64,000 nucleotides of DNA from Desulfotignum sp032250905. Its GTDB lineage: Bacteria > Desulfobacterota > Desulfobacteria > Desulfobacterales > Desulfobacteraceae. Under the pieces are notes generated by a model. It was not told the origin of the DNA and searched no databases. It saw only the letters and a list, made by a program, of their open reading frames with translations. The position numbers were made by a program, and so were the translations under genes. The stretch lies in assembly GCA_032250905.1 (NCBI GenBank), contig JAVVEQ010000004.1, positions 1 to 64,000 of the forward strand. Direction: 5' to 3'. This document shows positions 9,750 through 16,671 of this stretch, piece after piece. Position 1 is the first letter of the stretch. Each line of letters begins with the position of its first letter.

Positions 9750-10976
9750 TTGCAGGAAAATGAAAAAATAATTGTGGGCCTGGATATTGGAACCACCAAA
9801 ATCTGTGCAGTGGTGGGTGAAGTCCTGGATGACGAAATCAACATCATCGGTGTCGGCTCTCATCCATCCACCGGGCTGCGGAAAGGATCGGTGGTCAATA
9901 TCGAATCCACCGTGGATGCCATCAAAAAAGCGGTTCAGGAAGCAGAACTGATGGCCGGATGTGACATCTCCTCGGTCTTTGTCGGTATTGCCGGCAATCA
10001 TGTCATGGGATTCAACAGCCATGGCATCATTGCCATCAAAGGCCGGGAAATCACCCAGAATGATGTGAGCCGGGTGGTTGACGCAGCCAAAGCCGTGGCC
10101 ATCCCGGCCGACCGGGAGATCATTCATGTGATCCCCCAGGAATTCATCGTGGATGACATGACATCGATCCAGAATCCTGTGGGCATGACCGCAATTCGCC
10201 TGGAAGCAAAGATACACATCGTCACCGGCGCGGTATCTTCCGCCAGGAATCTGGTCAAATGCTGTAACAAGGCAGGCCTGGAGGTCTGTGATATTGTCCT
10301 CTCCTCGATGGCTTCCGGCCAGGCGGTGCTGAGTGCCGAAGAAAAGGAACTGGGCTGTCTGGTGGCGGATATCGGCGGAGGAATCACTGATCTGGCCCTT
10401 TTCAAGGACAACAATCTCAAATTTATCTATGAATTGACCGTAGGGGGACACAACCTCACCAATGACATATCCATTGGGTTGAGAACCCCGCTGCCTGAAG
10501 CGGAAAAAATTAAAATCGATCACGGCACCTGTGTCCCGGAACACATCCGGAATGGGGCCACTATCGAAGTGCCGGCCGTAGGAGGCCGTTCCCCCAAACG
10601 GTTATCCAAAGGGATTCTGGCGGAAATTCTGGAACCCCGGGTGGAGGAAATTTTCTCTCTGCTCAAAAAAGAGCTGTTCTCCAACGGACTTGAAAATGCC
10701 TTTCCTGCCGGGTTTGTCCTTACCGGCGGCAGTGTGGTCATGGACGGAACCACGGACATTGCTGAATCGGTTTTCAATGTACCGGTAAGGATCGGCGAAC
10801 CGGACAAGATCGGAGGATTGAAAGACATTGTCAGAAATCCGGCCTATGCCACAGGCGTTGGCCTGGTCCTTTTCGGTACCACGGCCACCTGCAGACAGCC
10901 CGAAACAGAGCCGGCCAAACCGGGTCTGGGGCCCGCTATCACACGAATGAAAAAATGGTTTAAAGATATTATATAA
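9750..10976 (+). CDS. ftsA: Cell division protein FtsA
   Basis: Actin-like ATPase that tethers FtsZ filaments to the membrane. It has 408 residues. The actin-fold phosphate-1 motif GLDIGTTKICAVVGE is at the N-terminus, the phosphate-2 motif VADIGGGITDLALF is near the middle, and the adenosine loop FVLTGGSVVMDG follows. The C-terminal ITRMKKWFKDII forms the amphipathic membrane-targeting helix expected of FtsA. The start is TTG at 9750, 2 bases after the ftsQ stop; the N-terminal motif begins too close for any later start. Confidence 0.95.
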   Translation: MQENEKIIVGLDIGTTKICAVVGEVLDDEINIIGVGSHPSTGLRKGSVVNIESTVDAIKKAVQEAELMAGCDISSVFVGIAGNHVMGFNSHGIIAIKGREITQNDVSRVVDAAKAVAIPADREIIHVIPQEFIVDDMTSIQNPVGMTAIRLEAKIHIVTGAVSSARNLVKCCNKAGLEVCDIVLSSMASGQAVLSAEEKELGCLVADIGGGITDLALFKDNNLKFIYELTVGGHNLTNDISIGLRTPLPEAEKIKIDHGTCVPEHIRNGATIEVPAVGGRSPKRLSKGILAEILEPRVEEIFSLLKKELFSNGLENAFPAGFVLTGGSVVMDGTTDIAESVFNVPVRIGEPDKIGGLKDIVRNPAYATGVGLVLFGTTATCRQPETEPAKPGLGPAITRMKKWFKDII

Positions 10977-10998
10977 ACAAAACATCAGGGAGGTGGAC

Positions 10999-12285
10999 AT
11001 GAATTTTTCTTTTGTCGAAAGCAACGCATCAGCAAAAATCAAAGTAATCGGTGTGGGGGGAGCCGGCGGGAATGCTGTCAACAACATGATCAATGCCAAT
11101 CTGCAGGGCGTGAAATTTATCGTGGCAAACACCGATGCCCAGGCACTTGAAACATCCAATGCGGAAGTCAAAATCCAGCTGGGAAAATCCCTCACCGAAG
11201 GTCTGGGGGCCGGCGCGGATCCGAACATCGGCAGGGAGGCGGCCCTGGAGAGTTTGGATGAACTTCGTGAGGCCCTGGAAGGCAGCCACATGGTATTTAT
11301 CACTGCCGGTTTCGGGGGCGGAACCGGCACCGGAGCGGCCCCGGTAATTGCAGAGGTCTGCAAGGATCTGGGAATTCTCACCGTGGCTGTAGCATCCAAG
11401 CCGTTTTCCTTTGAAGGTAAAAAAAGGGAACGCCAGGCCCTGGACGGACTGGAAAAACTGCACGGCATTACCGACACGGTCATCACCATTCCCAATGACC
11501 GGCTCAGGGGCATCGCCCCCAAAGGCGCCAGAATGGTGGATATGTTTATCAAGGCCGATGAAATTCTTCACCACTCCGTCAAGGGTATCACCGATCTGAT
11601 CATGATGCCGGGGCATGTGAACCTGGACTTTGCAGATGTCAAAACCACCATGCGGAAGGCCGGCAAAGCCCTGATGGGCATCGGGATTGCTTCCGGCGAA
11701 AACCGGGCCACTGAAGCAGCAGAAAAAGCCATTTCCCATCCCCTGCTGGAAGACATCTCCATTTCCGGGGCCAAGGGCGTGCTCATGAACATCACGTCTT
11801 CGTCAGACCTGACCCTGGACGAAATGACCGAAGCCTCGGACCGGATTTATCAGGAAGTGGGCGATGACGCAGAGATCATCTGGGGACAGACTTTTGACGA
11901 AACCCTGGGGGATGAAATCCGGATCACGGTCATTGCCACGGGCATCGGTTCCAGGGAACCGGAACTGGCTGAAAACATGCGTCGATTAGAGCCCTCAACA
12001 GCACCGGCCATGTCGGCGGGGTATGGCAACCACCCGACCCAGAATCAGACAGCGCCCCAGGTCCGGACAGCCACTGCAGAGTATACCGGCACTCCCATTG
12101 CCAGAGGCCGTTTGCGGACACCCACCGAAGAAGAACTGGCCAACTGGAACGAATTTGACAATCCGGTCCGGGTCACCCACAAACGGGTCGTCGGCGGGGA
12201 AGATTTGCCTTCCTCTTACAATGACACTGCATTTGACAACGACAACCTGGAGGTACCCACCTTTTTGAGAAGAAAAGCGGACTGA
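10999..12285 (+). CDS. ftsZ: Cell division protein FtsZ
   Basis: Tubulin-like GTPase that forms the cytokinetic ring. From the ATG at 10999 it has 428 residues; GGGAGG at 10988-10993 lies 5 bases upstream, which favours this ATG over the in-frame GTG at 10993. The nucleotide-binding region GVGGAGGNAVNNMI and the tubulin signature GGGTGTGAAPVIAE are intact. A variable linker of roughly 70 residues leads to the C-terminal peptide LEVPTFLRRKAD, the FtsA/ZipA-type docking tail. It ends the division cluster; a radical SAM gene begins 3 bases later. Confidence 0.97.
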   Translation: MNFSFVESNASAKIKVIGVGGAGGNAVNNMINANLQGVKFIVANTDAQALETSNAEVKIQLGKSLTEGLGAGADPNIGREAALESLDELREALEGSHMVFITAGFGGGTGTGAAPVIAEVCKDLGILTVAVASKPFSFEGKKRERQALDGLEKLHGITDTVITIPNDRLRGIAPKGARMVDMFIKADEILHHSVKGITDLIMMPGHVNLDFADVKTTMRKAGKALMGIGIASGENRATEAAEKAISHPLLEDISISGAKGVLMNITSSSDLTLDEMTEASDRIYQEVGDDAEIIWGQTFDETLGDEIRITVIATGIGSREPELAENMRRLEPSTAPAMSAGYGNHPTQNQTAPQVRTATAEYTGTPIARGRLRTPTEEELANWNEFDNPVRVTHKRVVGGEDLPSSYNDTAFDNDNLEVPTFLRRKAD

Positions 12286-12288
12286 TTT

Positions 12289-14025
12289 GTGACGTCATCG
12301 TCCACACCGGCCCCCCACCAGCGACCTTTGGCTGAAACCGGAGTGATCATCAAACAGGAAAAGGGATTGACCCGTGTGGCCCTGGTCTATCCCAGCACGT
12401 ACCGGACAGGGATGTCCAACCTGGGGTTTCAGCGGGTGTACCACCTGATCAATCAGGAACCGTCCACTGTCTGTGAACGGGTGTTTTTACCCGATCCCGG
12501 ACACAAAGCACCTGATGATGTACTCAGTTGTGAAACCAGGCAGGCGTTGAACCGGTTTGATGTCATCTTTTTTTCCATCTCCTTTGAAAACGATTTTATC
12601 CATCTGGTCCGGCTGCTTAAAAAGGCAGGTATCCCGACACGGTCATCAGATCGAAACCACCTCCACCCGCTGGTGGCAGCAGGCGGGGTTGCCTGTTTTC
12701 TCAACCCGGAACCGATTGCCCCTTTCATGGATTTTTTCCTTCTGGGGGAGGCAGAATGCCTGGTCACAGATTTTTTCGGTCTGTTTCGTCGACACCGCCG
12801 TCGAACGGATCTGATGGCGGTACTTGAATCAAATCTGCCCGGCGCCTATGTCCCGGGACGTCATCCGCCCTTTTCCAGCAGCAAAATTCCGGTTCAGTTC
12901 GTGAAAACCCTTGATGAGATCCAGACCCACACCTGCGTGTTGACATCAGACACCGCATTCAAAGACAAGTTTCTGGTGGAAATCCTCAAAGGGTGCCCGC
13001 ATGGATGCCGTTTCTGCACCGCCGGATTCATTTACCGCCCTCCGCGTATCTGTCCCAAAGACACTGTGTTCAAAGCCATAGACAAAGCAAGGGGGAAGAC
13101 CCGCAAAATCGGTCTGGTGAGTTCTGCGATCCTGGATCACCCGGATATTGCCGATATCTGTCAATATGGAACCCAACACGGATTTTCCCTGTCGTTTTCT
13201 TCCCTGCGGGCTGACAAACTAAATGATGCCATGATTGATCTTTTGAGCCGTTCTGGTGTCAAGACAGCAACCATTGCGCCGGAAGCCGGATCAGAACGCA
13301 TGCGGCGCATCATCAACAAAAAAATGACCCAGTCTGATATTTTTCATGCCGTGGAAAAACTGGTGGCCAAAAACATCTTGAATCTGCGCCTTTATTTCAT
13401 GATCGGTCTGCCGTTTGAAACCGATGACGATATTCAGGCCATCGTCAATTTGACAAAAGACATCAAAGAACGGTTTTTAACCGTTTCAAGAAAACAGAAA
13501 CGTATGGGCACCATCACCCTGAGCATCAATGCCTTCATTCCCAAGCCGGCCACGCCTTTCCAGTGGGCCGCTCTGACAAATGAAAAAATTCTGAAACGTC
13601 GGGTTGATCTCATCCGGCAGGGCCTGAAAAAAACTCCCAATGTCGTTTTACACACCCCTTCCCTTAAAACAGCAAAAATCAGTGCCCTGCTGTCTTTAGG
13701 AGACCGGAAAACAGCGGATGTGATCGAATCGGCATGCGAACATGGATGGGCGTATGCGTTGAGGCTTCATGCAGATCACTGCCATCAGATCATCTATACC
13801 GAAAAATCCGTACCCGACCTGTCTGGTGAATCCGCTGCCGACCCTTTGCCTGCTTTGCCCTGGAGTTTTCTGAATTCAGGTATTTCCGAACAGTTTCTGG
13901 CAAAGGAATGGCACCGGGCGGCCAGGGAAACACAATCCCCCGCCTGTCCCATGGTACGGTGCAGTCAATGCCGGGTCTGCCGGGAGTCCCCCGATACTCC
14001 CGGTGAGAAACCTACCATTTCGTAA
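12289..14025 (+). CDS. Radical SAM protein related to the B12-binding rSAM group
   Basis: Likely iron-sulfur radical SAM enzyme of unknown substrate, 578 residues, starting with GTG 3 bases after ftsZ. The N-terminal third (VALVYPSTYRTGMSNLGFQRVYHL) resembles the cobalamin-domain part of the rSAM group to which YgiQ-like and TIGR03960-type proteins belong. The cluster motif is GCPHGCRFC with cysteines at 236, 240 and 243 (CX3CX2C). PEAGSERMRR and YFMIGLPFETDDD are typical barrel strands. A second cysteine group, CPMVRCSQCRVC, closes the C-terminus and may bind another cluster. Its link to ftsZ is positional only. A YgiQ-like function is possible but not shown. Confidence 0.8.
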   Translation: MTSSSTPAPHQRPLAETGVIIKQEKGLTRVALVYPSTYRTGMSNLGFQRVYHLINQEPSTVCERVFLPDPGHKAPDDVLSCETRQALNRFDVIFFSISFENDFIHLVRLLKKAGIPTRSSDRNHLHPLVAAGGVACFLNPEPIAPFMDFFLLGEAECLVTDFFGLFRRHRRRTDLMAVLESNLPGAYVPGRHPPFSSSKIPVQFVKTLDEIQTHTCVLTSDTAFKDKFLVEILKGCPHGCRFCTAGFIYRPPRICPKDTVFKAIDKARGKTRKIGLVSSAILDHPDIADICQYGTQHGFSLSFSSLRADKLNDAMIDLLSRSGVKTATIAPEAGSERMRRIINKKMTQSDIFHAVEKLVAKNILNLRLYFMIGLPFETDDDIQAIVNLTKDIKERFLTVSRKQKRMGTITLSINAFIPKPATPFQWAALTNEKILKRRVDLIRQGLKKTPNVVLHTPSLKTAKISALLSLGDRKTADVIESACEHGWAYALRLHADHCHQIIYTEKSVPDLSGESAADPLPALPWSFLNSGISEQFLAKEWHRAARETQSPACPMVRCSQCRVCRESPDTPGEKPTIS

Positions 14026-14042
14026 CAGTCGCGCTTCATATC

Positions 14043-14079
14043 CATCTGAATTTAAGTGCTTGACTTAATGTTCCAGATG
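14043..14079. promoter_or_regulatory. Nested inverted repeat over the DAHP synthase promoter
   Basis: Outer arms CATCTG (14043-14048) and CAGATG (14074-14079) enclose a perfect inner repeat TTAAGT (14052-14057) and ACTTAA (14063-14068). The two centres nearly coincide and lie on the proposed -35 hexamer, which is how a repressor operator would be placed. It does not match the E. coli TyrR or TrpR operator as I know them. The alternative is a weak RNA hairpin from read-through transcription. Confidence 0.4.
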
Positions 14080-14088
14080 TGGTTTAGG
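14060..14088 (+). promoter_or_regulatory. Candidate sigma70 promoter for the aro leader and DAHP synthase
   Basis: TTGACT at 14060-14065 is a good -35. A weak -10 (TTTAGG) follows after 17 bases at 14083-14088, and TAGGTT two bases later is an alternative. Transcription would begin near 14095, giving a leader with about 20 bases before the leader peptide ATG, which suits attenuation. Confidence 0.45.
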
Positions 14089-14115
14089 TTTAAGAAACTT
14101 AACGGAGCGTTTGAC

Positions 14116-14190
14116 ATGAATCACAGCAGCACAGACCGATCCTATTTTTATTTCTGGTATTATTATACGGATCTGCCTGGGCTCTTGTGA
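14116..14190 (+). CDS. Aromatic leader peptide of the DAHP synthase attenuator (24 aa)
   Basis: A 24-codon reading frame with its own ribosome site (GGAG at 14104-14107, 8 bases before the ATG). It reads MNHSSTDRS, then YFYFWYYY, then TDLPGLL and a TGA stop at 14188-14190. Codons 10-17 (14143-14166) are eight aromatic codons in a row: five Tyr (all TAT), two Phe and one Trp. Such a run is what leader peptides of amino-acid operons use to sense charged tRNA. Here it precedes the enzyme that makes the common precursor of all three amino acids. Stalling on these codons should leave the antiterminator free to form; reading to the stop should cover it. A leader peptide before a DAHP synthase gene is reported in Corynebacterium; no example from this phylum is known to me. 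Confidence 0.88.
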   Translation: MNHSSTDRSYFYFWYYYTDLPGLL

Positions 14191-14226
14191 CAGTTTTCTC
14201 ATAAACCAACCCAAAGCCACAGGCAG
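14173..14226 (+). promoter_or_regulatory. Antiterminator hairpin of the aro attenuator
   Basis: CTGCCTGGGCT (14173-14183), inside the last codons of the leader peptide, can pair with AGCCACAGGCAG (14215-14226): 7 bp plus 4 bp with a single unpaired A at 14219. The second strand is also the upstream arm of the terminator, so the two structures exclude each other. A ribosome at the leader stop codon would mask 14173-14183 and allow termination. Confidence 0.8.
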
Positions 14227-14255
14227 AGATACCGCCTGTGGCTTTTTTATTTTTC
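14213..14255 (+). terminator. Attenuator terminator upstream of DAHP synthase
   Basis: AAAGCCACAGGC (14213-14224) pairs with GCCTGTGGCTTT (14234-14245) around a 9-base loop. It is followed by a T-rich tract up to 14255, a classical intrinsic terminator placed between the leader peptide and the structural gene. Confidence 0.88.
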
Positions 14256-14297
14256 AGCTCACAGGCGGCTCATCTCCGGCGTGTGAAGGAGACCGTC

Positions 14298-15335
14298 ATG
14301 AAAAAAACCTTTGACATCCATGTAAAAGAATTCAAATCCCTCATTTCCCCCACTGAGATGAAGCAGACCCTCCCTCTGACAGATGCAGCCGTTCATACGG
14401 TTGTTTCCGGCAGGAAAGAGGTCGTAAACATCCTGGCGGGAAAAGACGACCGCCTGCTGGTCATTGCCGGGCCCTGTTCCATCCATGACCCGGAAGCGGC
14501 CATGGAATATGCCCAAAAACTGATGTCATTGCGACGGGAGGTATCAGACAAAATCTCCCTGATTATGCGTGTATACTTTGAAAAACCCCGAACCACGGTC
14601 GGATGGAAAGGCCTGATCAACGATCCATTTCTGGATGCCTCTTTCAATGTCAATGCCGGTCTGGAAACCGCCAGAAAACTGCTCATTGATATCAATGCCC
14701 TGGGACTTCCCACAGCGACGGAAATCCTGGACCCCATTACCCCTCAGTACATTGCCGGGCTCCTTTCCTGGGTGGCCGTCGGGGCTCGGACCACTGAATC
14801 CCAGACCCACCGGGAAATGGCATCCGGCCTGTCCATGCCTGTTGGGTTCAAAAACTGCACAGACGGCCGTATCTCAGCGGCAGTGAACGCCATTCAGGCC
14901 GCCGCCTCTCCCCAGCATTTTCTGGGTATCGACCCGGATGGCCGGTCCGCTGTGGTTTCCACCACGGGTAATCCCTTCTGTCACCTGGTTTTGCGGGGCG
15001 GTGCCACGCCGAACTATGACCCGGTCTCGGTGGGGAGAGCCCAGGCCGTTCTTCGACAGAAACAGCTGTCTGACCGCCTTGTCATTGATTGTTCCCATGA
15101 CAATTCCGGCCAGAAACACACCGGTCAGGCCTTTGTATTCAAAAGTGCACTGGACCAGCGGCTTGAAGGCAATTCAGGTATCATAGGGCTGATGCTGGAA
15201 AGCAATCTGTTCGAGGGTCGCCAAAACTGCCCGGGTGATGGATGTGCCCTTCAATACGGGGTATCCATTACCGACGAATGCATTTCCTGGCAGACTACGG
15301 CACAATTGATTCGCTGCGCCTACCGGCGTTTGTGA
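14298..15335 (+). CDS. 3-deoxy-7-phosphoheptulonate (DAHP) synthase, class I
   Basis: Cytoplasmic aldolase that condenses phosphoenolpyruvate with erythrose 4-phosphate, the first step of the shikimate pathway. The ATG at 14298 follows AAGGAG (14286-14291) and gives 345 residues, the usual length of the AroF/AroG/AroH type. Visible motifs are LLVIAGPCSIHDPEAAMEYA, MRVYFEKPRTTVGWKGLINDP, GARTTESQTHREMASGL, FKNCTDGR, and DCSHDNSGQKH with the metal-ligand residues. The N-terminal extension typical of feedback-regulated enzymes is present; which amino acid inhibits it cannot be told from sequence. Expression is probably set by the attenuator just upstream. Confidence 0.95.
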   Translation: MKKTFDIHVKEFKSLISPTEMKQTLPLTDAAVHTVVSGRKEVVNILAGKDDRLLVIAGPCSIHDPEAAMEYAQKLMSLRREVSDKISLIMRVYFEKPRTTVGWKGLINDPFLDASFNVNAGLETARKLLIDINALGLPTATEILDPITPQYIAGLLSWVAVGARTTESQTHREMASGLSMPVGFKNCTDGRISAAVNAIQAAASPQHFLGIDPDGRSAVVSTTGNPFCHLVLRGGATPNYDPVSVGRAQAVLRQKQLSDRLVIDCSHDNSGQKHTGQAFVFKSALDQRLEGNSGIIGLMLESNLFEGRQNCPGDGCALQYGVSITDECISWQTTAQLIRCAYRRL

Positions 15336-15351
15336 CAGTGCTCTTCTCTCT

Positions 15352-16509
15352 TCAGGGCTCAGAGGATGCCGATGCCAGCTGTCCGGTGATGCACTGCACC
15401 AGCATCAGTGAAATAAAACTCAACCCGGCCCCGGCAAAAAAGGGAATGCGGTAATCCACCAGCCAGAGGAGGCCACCCACTGTCGGCAGCACCACTGCGG
15501 CAATATGGTTGATGGTGAACCCCATGGCCATGCTGGGCGCAATATCCCGGGGGTCTGCAATTTTCTGAAAAAAGGTGTTGATGGCAATGGCAAAATTGAA
15601 AAACACATGATCCAGAATATAGAGCATCCCAGCCGCCACCCAGGAATCCACCAGGCCATACGCCGTGAAAATGAGAATCAGTGACAGGTATTCGAGGCTC
15701 AACATTTTGCGTTCACCGAACCAGACAATGCATTTGCCGATAAAGGGGCTCAAAAAATAATTCAGACTGTTGTTGATAAAAAAAAGAACGGCGATGCCCT
15801 GGACCGTGTATTCAAATTTTTTTACCAGCAGAAACGAGGCAAAAGCCATAAAAATCTGCCGCCGGGCACCGGCCATGAATGTCAAAGCATAATACAGCCA
15901 GTAGCGTTTCTTGAAAATCATTTTTTTGTGCTGGGGGATCATATCCGCTGACACGGGATTCCGGGAAAACGCCCACAGCCCGACCCCGATTATCACAGCA
16001 CCGAACAGCAAATACAGCTGGGTATAAGAAAGAAACATCACCAGAATGAACACCATCCCTCCGGTGAACATACTGCTGAGAGATGCATAGCTTCTCAGTT
16101 TTCCGAAAACAGCTGGGGCCACAGATTTGTCAAAATACTGCAATCCCAGGGACTGGTAGGTCGTTTCATAATAATGGAACCCGAAACTCATCAACAGGGT
16201 GGCCAGGATCAATCCCGTAAAACTGGGAACCAGACCGGTAGCAGCCAGCCCGATGCCCAGCAGCAGTACCGACAGGGCTGACAACCGGTGTTCCTTGAGG
16301 ATCAACAACACATAAACCACCAGCAGGGCCAGAAATCCGGGAATTTCCCGCACGGACTGTATTACGCCCACATGGTGCCCGTCCAGATGAACCACGTTGA
16401 CGGCAAAATTGTCAAACAGGGTCTGCCACACGTGCAGCCCCCCGGAAACGGTGATGGTGAGTACCATCAGGTAGATATACATGGGGTTGTGAATCATTGA
16501 TTGTTTCAT
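15352..16509 (-). CDS. Major facilitator superfamily transporter
   Basis: Integral membrane protein of 385 residues with about twelve hydrophobic segments in two halves, the MFS pattern. The first helix pair is MYIYLMVLTITVSGGLHVWQ, and a charged central loop (QHKKMIFKKRYWL) separates the halves. The substrate is not recognisable. It is convergent with DAHP synthase, with 16 bases between the stops, and divergent from the SLC13-type gene. No clear ribosome site precedes the ATG at 16509, and the in-frame ATG at 16497 is an alternative. It could be an efflux pump for a small molecule, but nothing in the sequence shows this. Confidence 0.75.
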   Translation of the reverse strand: MKQSMIHNPMYIYLMVLTITVSGGLHVWQTLFDNFAVNVVHLDGHHVGVIQSVREIPGFLALLVVYVLLILKEHRLSALSVLLLGIGLAATGLVPSFTGLILATLLMSFGFHYYETTYQSLGLQYFDKSVAPAVFGKLRSYASLSSMFTGGMVFILVMFLSYTQLYLLFGAVIIGVGLWAFSRNPVSADMIPQHKKMIFKKRYWLYYALTFMAGARRQIFMAFASFLLVKKFEYTVQGIAVLFFINNSLNYFLSPFIGKCIVWFGERKMLSLEYLSLILIFTAYGLVDSWVAAGMLYILDHVFFNFAIAINTFFQKIADPRDIAPSMAMGFTINHIAAVVLPTVGGLLWLVDYRIPFFAGAGLSFISLMLVQCITGQLASASSEP

Positions 16510-16671
16510 GCTTGCTGCCCTGGCCTTTTTTTCTCTGGATCCGGGTTTCTGGTAAAAAAAATCACTATTTCATCATAAAGGGGCCTACTGTCAAGAAAAA
16601 AAATCAGGATTTACAACGGTTGAACGGTTCTGTAGTATCTGCAGAATAATTCCAGGAAAGGATTGTTAAGC

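Noticed and set aside
8870..9750. Missing ddl gene between murB and ftsQ
   Set aside because: The gene is simply located elsewhere in many bacteria, so its absence from this cluster is not evidence of an unusual cell wall.
10993..10998. GTG start of ftsZ two codons upstream
   Set aside because: It overlaps the GGGAGG ribosome site, which is ideally spaced for the ATG at 10999.
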